DNA of 64,000 nt from Inquilinus limosus DSM 16000 (GTDB taxonomy: Bacteria; Pseudomonadota; Alphaproteobacteria; DSM-16000; Inquilinaceae), in the NCBI RefSeq assembly GCF_000423185.1, contig NZ_AUHM01000032.1:1-64000 (forward strand). The letters run 5' to 3'. Positions 53,806 through 63,106 of this stretch are shown one piece after another (position 1 is the stretch's first letter; each line of letters starts with the position of its first letter). The notes beneath the pieces were generated by a model, which was not told the origin of the DNA, did not search any database, and saw only the letters and a list, made by a program, of their open reading frames with translations. A program made the position numbers and the translations under genes.

Positions 53806-55356
53806 TCACGCCGAGGCCGCCAGCCTGATCACGTTCCAGGACGCAGGTCCGAGCGTCGCCGCGATCCGTCCAGCCTCGACCCGCACGCTGTTCAGCGCGC
53901 GAGGCTGGATCCGGTCCGGCGCCTCCCTGCTGTTGGCCGCGGAGAGATCGTCGTCGCGCATCTCCAGCGCCTGGGTCAGCTCGAGGTGGCCGAAGCCGCG
54001 CGCGTCGATCTCGACCGGGGCCGATTGGTCGAGGTGGCGGTTGAGGACGAACAGGGTGACGGCCCGGCCGTCCTCGTCATGGACCGCGGCCACCTTGACA
54101 TAGGGCACCTCCGGCAGCGGGAAGGTCAGGTCCGCCGTGCCGCGAGGGTCGTAATAGGTCGCGGCGTAGGTCGGCGAGTCCACCTCCGCGCGCAGCACCC
54201 GGCCGCGGCCGAAATTGCTGAAATGGGCGAAGGGGTGGAAGATCGTCTGCCGCCAAGCCGGGCCACCGGTCTCCGTCATGATCGGGGCGATGGCGTTCAC
54301 CAGCTGCGCCAGGCAGGCACAGCGCACCCGGTCGGCGTGGTTGAGCAGCGAGATGCAAGCCCCGCCGAAGGCCAGCGCATCCTTCATGGTGTAGACCTCT
54401 TCGAGGATCTCGGGCGCCACCGGCCAGCCGAGCTTGGTCCGCCCTTCGCCTCTGCGGCGCGTGCGGTACCACACGTTCCATTCGTCGAAGCTCAGCATGA
54501 TGCGCTTGGACGAGCGCCGCCGGGCCGCGACAGCATCGACGATGGCGACGACCTCGTCGATGAAGGAGTCCATCAGGTCGGGGCTGGCGAGGAAGGCCGG
54601 CGTGTCGCCGGCATAGTCGTTGAGATAGGTGTGCAGCGAGATGAACTCGACATGCTCGAAACAGTGCTCGAGCACCGTGTCCTCCCAGGTGCCGAAGGTC
54701 GGCATGGTGCGGCCGGAGGAGCCGCAGGCGGCGAGCTCGATCGACGGATCGACCCATTTCATCAGCTTGGCGGCCTCGGTGGCGATGCGGCCGTACTCCT
54801 CCGCCGTCTTGGTTCCCATCTGCCAGGCCCCGTCCATCTCGTTGCCGAGGCACCAGAACTTGACGCCGTGCGGCTCCGGCCAGCCGTGGGCGCGGCGCAG
54901 GTCCGAGAGTTCCGTCCCGCCGGGGAAGTTGCAGTATTCGACGAAGCGGCGGGCGGCATCGCCGTCGCGGGTGCCGAGATTGACCGCGAGCATCGGCTCG
55001 ACGCCGGCGGCCCGGCACCAGTCGATGAACTCGTTGGTGCCGAAGGCATTGGTTTCGGTCGACATCCAGGCGAGGTCGAGCCGGCGCGGGCGCTTGTCGG
55101 CCGGTCCGACGCCGTCTTCCCAGTTGTAGCCCGAGACGAAGTTGCCGCCCGGATAGCGGATGATGGTCGGCGCCAGCTCGCGCACCAGTTCGAGCACGTC
55201 GGTGCGGAAGCCCCGGGCGTCGGCGCGCGGGTGCCCCGGCTCGTAGAGGCCGCCATAGACGCAGCGTCCGAGATGCTCGACGAAGGCGCCGAACAGGCGG
55301 CGATCGGTCTCGCCGATGGCGAAGGCACGGTCGATGGAAACCCTGACGGTCTGCAT
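53806..55356 (-). CDS. abfA: GH51 alpha-L-arabinofuranosidase
   Basis: 516 residues, typical intracellular GH51 length. Releases arabinofuranosyl groups from arabinan or arabinoxylan oligosaccharides. Catalytic acid/base Glu173 in CLGNEMDG, nucleophile Glu292 in SFDEWNVW; other hallmarks GAFVEHLGRCVYGGLYEP and IRYPGGNFVSGYNWEDGVGP. No signal peptide, so it acts on imported oligosaccharides. Last gene of the minus-strand transporter operon, 33 bases after the preceding ATPase gene, with GGAG six bases before the ATG. Confidence 0.96.
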   Translation of the reverse strand: MQTVRVSIDRAFAIGETDRRLFGAFVEHLGRCVYGGLYEPGHPRADARGFRTDVLELVRELAPTIIRYPGGNFVSGYNWEDGVGPADKRPRRLDLAWMSTETNAFGTNEFIDWCRAAGVEPMLAVNLGTRDGDAARRFVEYCNFPGGTELSDLRRAHGWPEPHGVKFWCLGNEMDGAWQMGTKTAEEYGRIATEAAKLMKWVDPSIELAACGSSGRTMPTFGTWEDTVLEHCFEHVEFISLHTYLNDYAGDTPAFLASPDLMDSFIDEVVAIVDAVAARRRSSKRIMLSFDEWNVWYRTRRRGEGRTKLGWPVAPEILEEVYTMKDALAFGGACISLLNHADRVRCACLAQLVNAIAPIMTETGGPAWRQTIFHPFAHFSNFGRGRVLRAEVDSPTYAATYYDPRGTADLTFPLPEVPYVKVAAVHDEDGRAVTLFVLNRHLDQSAPVEIDARGFGHLELTQALEMRDDDLSAANSREAPDRIQPRALNSVRVEAGRIAATLGPASWNVIRLAASA

Positions 55357-55389
55357 GAAGCGCTCCGGGAGAAGAGACGGACGAAATCG

Positions 55390-56235
55390 TCAGGCCGCCG
55401 GCTGGGGCCTGGGCGCGGCGGGAAGCTCCTCCCGCCAGGCGTTGCGGACGGGCAGGACCGCCTGCAGCAATCGGATGGAATAGGGATGGGTCGGGGCGGC
55501 GAGCACGGCCCGGGCGGGACCGCCCTCCACCACCCTGCCCTTCTCCATGATGATGAGCCGGTCGCTGATGTAGTAGGCGGTGGCGAGGTCGTGGGTGATG
55601 TAGACGATCGACACGCCGAACTCGTCGCGCAGCGTCGCGAACATGTTGACGATCGTCATGCGCAGCGACGCGTCGATCATCGAGACCGGCTCGTCCGCGA
55701 CGATCAGCGCCGGCTCGGGCACCAGGGCGCGGGCGATGGCGACGCGCTGCAGCTGCCCGCCGGACATCTCGTGGGGGAAGCGGCCGCGGACCTCCGCGAG
55801 CGACAGGCCGACCTTGCGCAGCGCGGCGTCCACCCGGGCCTCGACCTCGTCGCGCGTCCGGGCGCCGCAGAACCGGCGCGCCGCCATGAAGAGGTAGCGG
55901 TCGAGCCGCTTCAGCGGGTTGAACGCCTCGAAGGGGTTCTGGAACACCGGCTGCACCTCGGCCATGAAGGCGAGCCGGTCGCGGCGGCTGCGGATCGTCG
56001 CGAGATCGCGGCCGCGGAACAGGATCGAGCCGCCGCTCGGCGCCGTGCTGTTCAGGATCATGCGGGCCAGGGTCGACTTGCCCGAGCCGGACTCGCCGAT
56101 GATGGTGAAGACCTCCGGCCGCTCGCTCGCCAGCGAGAACTCGACCCCGTCGACGGCCTGCACGACATGGCGCCCGAACAGGCCGCCGGACCTGAAGCTC
56201 TTGCTCGCCTGCCGGACCTCGAGCAGCGTGCTCAT
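55390..56235 (-). CDS. ABC transporter ATPase (OppF-like) of the arabinofuranosidase operon
   Basis: 281 residues. Walker [11 protein letters not shown]-loop PVFQNPFEAFNPL, signature MSGGQLQRVAIARAL, Walker B LIVADEPVSMID and switch THDLATA. Peptide-class (Opp/Dpp) ATPase, but the operon's enzyme is a glycosidase, so the cargo is probably an arabinose-containing oligosaccharide. Overlaps the upstream ATPase gene by four bases. Confidence 0.93.
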   Translation of the reverse strand: MSTLLEVRQASKSFRSGGLFGRHVVQAVDGVEFSLASERPEVFTIIGESGSGKSTLARMILNSTAPSGGSILFRGRDLATIRSRRDRLAFMAEVQPVFQNPFEAFNPLKRLDRYLFMAARRFCGARTRDEVEARVDAALRKVGLSLAEVRGRFPHEMSGGQLQRVAIARALVPEPALIVADEPVSMIDASLRMTIVNMFATLRDEFGVSIVYITHDLATAYYISDRLIIMEKGRVVEGGPARAVLAAPTHPYSIRLLQAVLPVRNAWREELPAAPRPQPAA

Positions 56236-57251
56236 GGCAGAGCCGCCCCCCTCGCCCGGGCCGTGGCGACGTGGCAGGCGACCCGATGACCCGGCTCGAG
56301 CTCCTCGAGCGGCGGCACCGCCTCGCGGCAGAGCCCCACCGCCAGGGGACAGCGGGGATGGAAACGGCAGCCGGCCGGCGGGTCGGCGAGATTCGGCGGA
56401 GCTCCCGGAATGCCGGTCTTCCGGACTTCGTCGCCGAGCCGGGGCAGGCTCGAGATCAGATGCGCCGTGTAGGGGTGAAGCGGACGCTGGAAGATCTCGG
56501 CCGTCGGCCCCTCCTCCACCAGCCGGCCGGCATACATGATGCCGAGCCGGTCGGCGAGGTTGGCATGGACCGCCATGTCATGGGTGACGAACAGGATGGA
56601 GGAGCCCATCTCCTGCTGCACCTCGCGCAGCATCGCCAGCACGCCCTTCTGGACGACGACGTCGAGGGCGGTCGTCGGTTCGTCGGCGATGATGAATTCC
56701 GGCCGGCAGATGGTCGCCAGCGCGATGGTCAGGCGCTGGCGCATGCCGCCGGAGAGCTCGTGCGGATAGGCGTCGAGCACCCGCGGGTCGAGCGACAGGC
56801 GCCGCAGATGGCCGGCGACGGTCGCCGCGAAGTCCCGCCGGCTGCCGGCGAGATGGCGCGCGGCGAAGTCGGCGAAGGTGTTGCGGATGCGCCGCACAGG
56901 GTTGAGAACGTTCATCGATCCCTGCGGCACGTAGGACAGGCGGCTCCAGCGGATCTCGGCGACCTGGGCCGGCGACATCGCGTAGATGTCCCGCCGGCCG
57001 TCCGCGAAGGCGAAGCTGACGGTGCCGCCGACGACGTTGAGCGGTGGCCGGATGGCGCGGGCGATGGTCTTGATCAGCGTGGTCTTGCCGGAGCTGGATT
57101 CCCCGGCCAGCCCGTAGATCTCGTTGCGGCGGATGGCGAAGCTGACGTCGTCGACGGCGCGCACCTCCCGCGTCACCCCGAAGAACCGCATCTGGTAATA
57201 GGCCTTGAGGCCCGCGACCTCGAGCAGTGGAGCGGCGGCGGGCGACCTCAT
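56232..57251 (-). CDS. ABC transporter ATPase (OppD-like) of the arabinofuranosidase operon
   Basis: 339 residues. Walker A is GESSSGKTT rather than GESGSGKST but fits GxxxxGKT; signature [15 protein letters not shown], Walker [13 protein letters not shown], switch THDMAVH, and the C-terminal oligopeptide-transporter domain with PAGCRFHPRCPLAVGLC, whose Cys residues match the iron-sulfur-type motif of OppD/DppD proteins. Overlaps the permease gene by four bases (ATGA). Confidence 0.93.
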   Translation of the reverse strand: MRSPAAAPLLEVAGLKAYYQMRFFGVTREVRAVDDVSFAIRRNEIYGLAGESSSGKTTLIKTIARAIRPPLNVVGGTVSFAFADGRRDIYAMSPAQVAEIRWSRLSYVPQGSMNVLNPVRRIRNTFADFAARHLAGSRRDFAATVAGHLRRLSLDPRVLDAYPHELSGGMRQRLTIALATICRPEFIIADEPTTALDVVVQKGVLAMLREVQQEMGSSILFVTHDMAVHANLADRLGIMYAGRLVEEGPTAEIFQRPLHPYTAHLISSLPRLGDEVRKTGIPGAPPNLADPPAGCRFHPRCPLAVGLCREAVPPLEELEPGHRVACHVATARARGAALP

Positions 57252-58117
57252 GCAGCGCCCCCCATCCGCGCCAGCCGGCTGCGCGGATCGATGTATTCAT
57301 TCATCGAGATCGCGAGCAGGAACAGCCCGATGAAGAGCATGACCACCAGGGCCACCGGGAAGGCGATCCACCACCACACGCCGGCGACGAGCGCCGTGTG
57401 CTGGTTCGCCCAGTAGATCATGCCGCCGACGGTCGGCGTGTTGATGTCGGTGAAGCCGAGCACCGACAGCGTCACTTCGATCCCGATCGACCAGTTGATG
57501 TTGTTCATCGTGGTCGAGAACACGATCGGCAGGACGAAAGGCAGGTGTTCCTGCACCAGGATCCGGCCGGTGCTCGCGCCCGAGAAATAGGCCTGGTGGG
57601 TGAATTCGCGGGTCCGCAGGCTCATCGCCATGGCGCGGATCAGCCGCGCGTCATAGGCCCAGCCGAGCCCGGCGGTGATCAGCGCGAGCATGGCCCAGCT
57701 CATCGCGTCGCGCATGATGAAGTAGAACAGGACGAGGATCGGGAAGAGCGGCACGACGACGAAGGTGTCGTTGATCGACATCAGCACCCGGTCGATCCAC
57801 CCGCCCTTGTAGCCGGCGATCAGCCCGACCAGGAGCGCGATGATCCGGCTCAGCACCGCGACCACGATGCCGAAGGTCAGCGTGTTGCGGATCGCGATCG
57901 TCAGCTGCCAGAACACGTCCTGGCCGCGCGAGGTCGTCCCGAAGAGATGGTCGGACGACGGGGGCACGTCCGGCGCCACCACATAGACGTCGAGCGGCGG
58001 GTACGGCGACGCGAAGGACAGCAGCGCCATCACCAGCACGAGCCCCACCAGGACGAGGCCCGCCGTGAACTCGATGTTGTAGCGGACGAGGTCCCGCAGG
58101 ATCGCGAGGAACTGCAT
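57248..58117 (-). CDS. ABC transporter permease (OppC-like)
   Basis: 289 residues with an N-terminal helix, a periplasmic segment SDHLFGTTSRGQDVFWQLTI typical of OppC, and about five more helices. Coupling loop around TREFTHQAYFSGASTGRILV. Its ATG shares one base with the preceding stop (TGATG). Pairs with the permease at 58,117-59,121. Confidence 0.92.
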   Translation of the reverse strand: MQFLAILRDLVRYNIEFTAGLVLVGLVLVMALLSFASPYPPLDVYVVAPDVPPSSDHLFGTTSRGQDVFWQLTIAIRNTLTFGIVVAVLSRIIALLVGLIAGYKGGWIDRVLMSINDTFVVVPLFPILVLFYFIMRDAMSWAMLALITAGLGWAYDARLIRAMAMSLRTREFTHQAYFSGASTGRILVQEHLPFVLPIVFSTTMNNINWSIGIEVTLSVLGFTDINTPTVGGMIYWANQHTALVAGVWWWIAFPVALVVMLFIGLFLLAISMNEYIDPRSRLARMGGAA

Positions 58118-59121
58118 CAGCGGGCCTCCACGCGCGGATCGATCAGCGGGAACAGGAGATCGATCAGCAAGGCCGCGACCGAGACCGCGATGATCGACAC
58201 CGAGGTGATGCCGACCACCAGGCTGTAATCGCCGGCGTGGACGCCGCTGATCAGCAGCGAGCCGAGGCCGGGATAGCCGAACACCTGCTCGGTGATGATG
58301 GCGCCGTTGAAGATCGCGCCGAGCTGCAGCGCGAGGCCGGTGACCTGTGGCCCCAGCGCGTTGCGCATGACATAGGAGCCGAGAATCCGGCGCCGGCTGA
58401 CGCCAGCCAGCTCGGCATAGCCGACATAGTCCTCCGTCACGATGTTCGACACCAGCGCCCGCATGCCCATGAACCAGCCGCCGATGCCGACCGCCATCAG
58501 CGACAGGGCGGGAAGCACCGAATGGGCCAGCACGTCGAGGGCGAAGCCGAAGCTGTCCTCGCGATCGGCGTTCATGCTGGCGCCGCCGCTGATCGGCAGC
58601 ACCGGCCAGAGGAAACCGAACACGATCAGGAGCACGAAGGCGACGATGTAGTACGGGATCGGATGGACGCCCATCGACACGATCCCGGCCAGCTTGAGCA
58701 GGCGGTTGCGCCGGTAGTAGCCGGCGAGCCCGCCGATCAGGTTGCCGATGATCCAGGTCATGACCGTGGAGACGAGCAGAAGCCCGACCGTCCATGGCAT
58801 GGCCCGCCAGATCAGGGTGGACACCGGGGTCGGGAAGGCGGACAGGGATGGGCCGAAATCGCCGACGACGACCCGCCGCCAGAAGGCCAGGTACTGCTCG
58901 ACCGGCGTTCCTTCGAGGCCATAGAGCTGGCGCAGCGACGCCCGCATCATCTCCACCGCCTCGGGGCTGGTGACGCCGAAGGAGGTCGCCGCGGACACGC
59001 TCTGCTCGACCGGGTCGATCGGCGTCGAATGGGTGATGACATAGGTGATGTTCACGCCGATGAAGACGACGACCGCGAACTGCACCAGCCTTCTGGCGAG
59101 ATAGGCGAGAAAGGGCTTCAT
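58117..59121 (-). CDS. ABC transporter permease (OppB-like)
   Basis: 334 residues. N-terminal YLARRLVQFAVVVFIGVNITY helix (shown in part: ARRLVQFAVVVFIGV), six predicted helices, coupling loop YVGYAELAGVSRRRILGSYV, and a C-terminal LLIDLLFPLIDPRVEAR typical of the family. Follows the binding-protein gene by 63 bases. Confidence 0.92.
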   Translation of the reverse strand: MKPFLAYLARRLVQFAVVVFIGVNITYVITHSTPIDPVEQSVSAATSFGVTSPEAVEMMRASLRQLYGLEGTPVEQYLAFWRRVVVGDFGPSLSAFPTPVSTLIWRAMPWTVGLLLVSTVMTWIIGNLIGGLAGYYRRNRLLKLAGIVSMGVHPIPYYIVAFVLLIVFGFLWPVLPISGGASMNADREDSFGFALDVLAHSVLPALSLMAVGIGGWFMGMRALVSNIVTEDYVGYAELAGVSRRRILGSYVMRNALGPQVTGLALQLGAIFNGAIITEQVFGYPGLGSLLISGVHAGDYSLVVGITSVSIIAVSVAALLIDLLFPLIDPRVEAR

Positions 59122-59184
59122 TCTCCGGCCCTCGGGTTGCCGGCGGCGCCCGCCCGGCGGGCGCCGCTCGGCTTGTCGCAGGGG

Positions 59185-61080
59185 TCAGGGCTGGGCTGGC
59201 TTCAGCCGCACCATCATCAGGCGCGAATTGCCCCAGTTCGGCACCGGATTGGTGTAGGGATCGTCGGCCGTCGGGTAGCCGGTCCAGTAGGTCTCGTCCA
59301 TGGCCGTGAAGACGTTGTAGGCCATCAGCGGGATGACCGGCATCTCGCGGACCATGAACCTGGCGAAGTCGCGCCCGAACTCGACCGTCCGCGGATCCTC
59401 GAAGGATACGGTGCGGATCTGCTCGATCAGCGTGTCGAGCTCCGGGCTCGCCAGGCGCTGCCAGTTGCGCGGCGACTGGGTCTTGCCCGCCGGCGCCACG
59501 AACTGGGAGTGCCAGCTGTCGAGGAAGAAGGCGAGATCCGGGTGGCCGCCATAGGTCTCGACGCTCCAGCCGATGAAGGTGTCGAAATCGCCGGCGCCGC
59601 GGCGGTCCAGCATGTTGGTGCCCTGGGCGACGTCGATCTTCGCGTCGATGCCGAACTGGCGCCATTGCTGGGCGATCATCGTGCCGGCCCGCGTCATCAC
59701 CGGGCGGGAGTCGCCCTCGACCATGATCTTGATGGAAAAAGGCTTTCCATCCGGTGTGTACCAGGCGTTGCCGCGCTTGGAATAGCCGGCCCGCTCCAGC
59801 AGCTCGGCCGCGGCGGTCGGGTTGGTCTTCCACCAGCCATAGCCGAAGGAGCGCGCGATCTCCGCCGGATCGGTCGGGATCTGATCGCCCATCGACGGGC
59901 GCAGCATCGTCGCGATCTGCTGCCCGATCGTCGGGTCATAGGGTTTGATCTTCTCCTTGCCGGTGTCGAGCTCGAAGCCGGCCAGCCAGTCCTGCAGGGG
60001 CTTGTGATAGTCGTCCGGATGGGTGCCGGTCGGCGGGACGGCGATGGCCGAGATCGTCGCGGCACCGCGGTAGGACGCCATCGCCACGGCGCGGATGTCG
60101 ATCAGCAGCGCCAGAGCCCAGCGCACGTCGCGGTTCTGGAAGGCCGGGTTCTGCTGATTGAAGATCACCGACGGCAGGGTCGGGTCGGGGTGGCCGTAGG
60201 GGAAGCCCTTGAACCAGGTCTTCAGCGACTTCGACTGCTTGGCCAGGGTGAACATGCCCTCGGGCGCGACGTCGTGGATGACGTCGAGATCGTGGTTGAG
60301 CTGCGCGATCACGCGCTTGTCCGGCGGACCGGCGTCGACATAGGCGACGTATTTCGGGCCGGGCTGGCCGTAGCGGCCGAGCGTGGTGCGCTGCCAGTCG
60401 TCGCGTCGTTGCCAGACGAACCACTTGCCGTCGGGGTCGTAGCTGTTGAGCGTGTAGGCGCCTAGCGACACCGGCTTGTTGAAGTCGAACCGCAGCGGAT
60501 CGGGCGCCTTCTCGAAGACGTGCTTCGGCATCATCCAGATGGCGTTGAAGCGCACCGTGAACAGCGCATGGAAGCGGGAGTTCGGCTTCTTCAGCCTGAA
60601 GACGACGGTCTGCGGATCGACCGCCTTGACGCTGTCGACATTGAGCGAGAGCAGCGCGCTCCAGCGCATGCCCGGCGTCTTGATCTGCGTCTCGACGGTG
60701 TAGACGAGATCGTCGGCGGTGAACTCGACGCCGTCGCTCCAGTAGATTCCGGGCCGCAGCTTCACGGTCATTTCCGTGAAGTCGGCATTGTAGATCGGCT
60801 TCTCGGCGGCCAGGGAATTCTGCCAGGAGCCGTCGAGCCCCCGCTCCGGATCGATGTACCAGAGCGTGTCGAGCGCCAGCTGGTGCAGACCGGTGTACTG
60901 CCCGCCCGCATTGATGGCCCAGATGTTGAACCAGCCGGGATTCTTGATCGTCCCCTCGGGGTTCTCGAGGATCAGCGTCTCGCGGCGCGGCAGATCCGAG
61001 ATCGTGCCCTGGGCGAACGACGCGGCCGTGCTGGCGACGAGGCCCGCAAAGGCGAGCATGAGCGATTTCATGACGCGCAT
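59185..61080 (-). CDS. Family 5 solute-binding protein of the arabinofuranosidase operon
   Basis: 631 residues, signal peptide ending near AASFAQ. SBP_bac_5 features: WYIDPERGLDGSWQNSLAAE (length 20), IYWSDGVEFTADDLVYTVE, and WAINAGGQYTGLHQL. Size (>600) and operon partner resemble oligosaccharide binders of this family rather than dipeptide binders. GGGAGGA lies five to six bases before ATG 61080. First gene of the operon, divergent from the ArsR-like regulator. Confidence 0.93.
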   Translation of the reverse strand: MRVMKSLMLAFAGLVASTAASFAQGTISDLPRRETLILENPEGTIKNPGWFNIWAINAGGQYTGLHQLALDTLWYIDPERGLDGSWQNSLAAEKPIYNADFTEMTVKLRPGIYWSDGVEFTADDLVYTVETQIKTPGMRWSALLSLNVDSVKAVDPQTVVFRLKKPNSRFHALFTVRFNAIWMMPKHVFEKAPDPLRFDFNKPVSLGAYTLNSYDPDGKWFVWQRRDDWQRTTLGRYGQPGPKYVAYVDAGPPDKRVIAQLNHDLDVIHDVAPEGMFTLAKQSKSLKTWFKGFPYGHPDPTLPSVIFNQQNPAFQNRDVRWALALLIDIRAVAMASYRGAATISAIAVPPTGTHPDDYHKPLQDWLAGFELDTGKEKIKPYDPTIGQQIATMLRPSMGDQIPTDPAEIARSFGYGWWKTNPTAAAELLERAGYSKRGNAWYTPDGKPFSIKIMVEGDSRPVMTRAGTMIAQQWRQFGIDAKIDVAQGTNMLDRRGAGDFDTFIGWSVETYGGHPDLAFFLDSWHSQFVAPAGKTQSPRNWQRLASPELDTLIEQIRTVSFEDPRTVEFGRDFARFMVREMPVIPLMAYNVFTAMDETYWTGYPTADDPYTNPVPNWGNSRLMMVRLKPAQP

Positions 61081-61158
61081 GGGTTCCTCCCCTATCCACC
61101 GGTTCTGAAGCCGGCCCGGCAGCGAGTGAAACCTCATTCGATCTAAGCGTCAATGATT

Positions 61159-61172
61159 TTGATATATATCAA
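61159..61172. promoter_or_regulatory. Perfect palindrome, candidate operator
   Basis: TTGATATATATCAA, a perfect 14-base palindrome in the AT-rich spacer between the binding-protein gene and the divergent regulator gene, followed by a second small dyad TATC-TCT-GATA. Position and symmetry fit the site of the ArsR-like dimer encoded next to it. Confidence 0.6.
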
Positions 61173-61228
61173 TATCTCTGATACACATGCCTGCAATCGT
61201 GCTTGCAGCCCTCGAGGATGATCGTGCG

Positions 61229-62167
61229 ATGGATGTCCCACAGCGCCGGCTGCTGACGTTGATGGCGGGCGAAGGCGGCGAGGCGCTGGACGCGCTCGCC
61301 TCCCCCGTCAGGCTGGCCATGCTCAGGCTTCTCCGGCAGCGCGGGCCGTTGAACGTCAACCAGATCAGCAGCGAGCTGGAGCTGCCGCAGTCGACGGTCG
61401 CGATCAACGTGCAGAAGCTGGAGCGGGCCGAGCTGATCCGGACCGAGACCGTGAAGGCCAGCAAGGGGCAGCAGAAGGTCTGCTCGGCCCTCTATGACGA
61501 GATCACGGTCCGGCTCGACGATCCGGACGCGCTGCAGGACGACCGGATCATCGAGGTCGCGATGCCGATCGGCCTCTACACCACCTGCGAGGTCAGCGCC
61601 CCCTGCGGACTGTGCTCGACCGACGGCGTGCTGGGCCTTCTCGACGTCCCCGACCACTTCCTGGACCCGAACCGGATGAAGGCCTCCCTGATCTGGTTCG
61701 GCCGCGGCTTCGTCGAATACAAGTTCCCCAACAACGCCAAGGTGGTCGGGAAGGCGATAGAAGAACTCGAAGTCACCATGGAGCTGTCGTCGGAAGTGCC
61801 CGGCACCAACAGCGACTGGCCATCGGACATCACGCTGTGGATCAACCATGTCGCCGTCGCGACCTGGACGTCGCCGGGCGACTACGGCGACACCCGCGGC
61901 CGCTATACGCCGCGATGGTGGAAGCTCGCCGGCTCGCAATACGGCAAGCTCGTCACCTGGCGCGTCACCGACGAAGGGGCCTTCGTCGACGGCAACCGCG
62001 CCTCCGCCGTGACACTGGACCAGCTCCGCCTGAACGACCATCACGCGATCCGCCTCCGGATCGGCATCGAGGAGAACGCCGAGCACCCGGGCGGCCTCAA
62101 CATCTTCGGCCGGGGCTTCGGCAACCATGATCAGGACATCGTCATGCGCCTGCGCCTGCGGGCGTGA
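61229..62167 (+). CDS. ArsR-like winged-helix regulator with C-terminal sensor domain
   Basis: 312 residues from ATG 61229. Winged helix at about 25-85 (LDALASPVRLAMLRLL, ISSELELPQSTVAINVQKLE) of the ArsR type, then a ~225-residue domain, beta-rich by appearance, with a Cys cluster at C120, C126 and C129 (TCEVSAPCGLC). That is far longer than ordinary ArsR proteins (~100 residues). The C-terminal domain could bind a sugar ligand or a metal. ATG 61187 is in frame but has no ribosome site; 61229 has GAGGA ten bases upstream. Probably controls the divergent arabinofuranosidase operon. Confidence 0.85.
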   Translation: MDVPQRRLLTLMAGEGGEALDALASPVRLAMLRLLRQRGPLNVNQISSELELPQSTVAINVQKLERAELIRTETVKASKGQQKVCSALYDEITVRLDDPDALQDDRIIEVAMPIGLYTTCEVSAPCGLCSTDGVLGLLDVPDHFLDPNRMKASLIWFGRGFVEYKFPNNAKVVGKAIEELEVTMELSSEVPGTNSDWPSDITLWINHVAVATWTSPGDYGDTRGRYTPRWWKLAGSQYGKLVTWRVTDEGAFVDGNRASAVTLDQLRLNDHHAIRLRIGIEENAEHPGGLNIFGRGFGNHDQDIVMRLRLRA

Positions 62168-62187
62168 CGGTCCGGCGCCCGCATCGC

Positions 62188-63039
62188 TCAGCCCCCCGCA
62201 TCGGCCCAGCCCCGCGTCATATGCGCGAGGCCGGACCGGTAGACCTCTTCCTCGTCCGGGAAGAAGTCGCGCCAGACGCGGGTGGCGGCGGCGAGCGCCG
62301 GAACGCCGCGGCCGAAGGCCTCGATCGTCAGCCGGCCGTCATAGGCCGCGGCCCGCAGCGCCTGATAGGTGGCCGCCCACGGCACGTGGCCTCTGCCCGG
62401 CGTGCCGCGGTCGTTTTCCGAGACATGGACATGGATCAGGTGGCGGCTGATCGTGCCGATGGCGGCGACCGGGTCCTTCTCCTCGATATTGGCGTGGAAG
62501 GTGTCGTACATCCCCTTCACGGCGGGATGGTCGACCTCGTCGAGATAGCCGGCCAGCTGATCCATCGTGTTGAGGAAGTAGCACTCGAAGCGGTTCAGCG
62601 CCTCGAGGGCGAAGCGCACGCCGTGCCGATGGGCGTGGTCGCCGGCACGGCGGTGGAAGTCGATGCCGCGCCGGCGCTCCTCGGCCGTGGGGCCGTGGCC
62701 CGTGAAATGGCCGAGCTGCGAGTGCATCGGGCCGGCGACGATGGATGCTCCGAGCGCCCTGGCGCAATCGACCACCCATTTCGCCCGGTCCAGCGCGGCC
62801 TCGCGCTCCGCCCGGTCGCCCGAGAGGCAGTTGTGCCCCGCCCCCAGCACGCTGACGGCCGTGACGTCGAAGCCCAGCGCCGCCAGCCGCTCCCCGAGCC
62901 TGGCGTAGTCGGCGGGCGCGCCCTCGAAGACCGGGATCTCGACGCTGTCGTACCCGGTCTCCCGGAGCGCCTCCAGCAGCGGCGCATGTTCGTCGGTGAC
63001 ATGCCCCGTCCAGAGCAGCAGGTTGAAGCCGAACTTCAT
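62188..63039 (-). CDS. Sugar isomerase/epimerase-type TIM-barrel protein
   Basis: 283 residues of the xylose-isomerase-like AP endonuclease/TIM-barrel superfamily, close in layout to D-tagatose/D-psicose 3-epimerases and hydroxypyruvate isomerases. Visible metal-site phrases: FALEALNRFECYFLNT (Glu), GMYDTFHANIEE (Asp-x-x-His), HLIHVHVSENDRGTPGRGHV and LTIEAFG (final Glu). GGGAGGAGGGGG precedes the ATG. Likely interconverts a ketose or sugar phosphate; exact substrate not decidable from sequence. Converges with the regulator, 20 bases apart. Confidence 0.87.
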   Translation of the reverse strand: MKFGFNLLLWTGHVTDEHAPLLEALRETGYDSVEIPVFEGAPADYARLGERLAALGFDVTAVSVLGAGHNCLSGDRAEREAALDRAKWVVDCARALGASIVAGPMHSQLGHFTGHGPTAEERRRGIDFHRRAGDHAHRHGVRFALEALNRFECYFLNTMDQLAGYLDEVDHPAVKGMYDTFHANIEEKDPVAAIGTISRHLIHVHVSENDRGTPGRGHVPWAATYQALRAAAYDGRLTIEAFGRGVPALAAATRVWRDFFPDEEEVYRSGLAHMTRGWADAGG

Positions 63040-63106
63040 GCCCCCTCCTCCCTCGGCCGTCGCGGGTCGCCGGCCCGCCCCCTTCAGGCGAGATCAGCCG
63101 CGGCGC

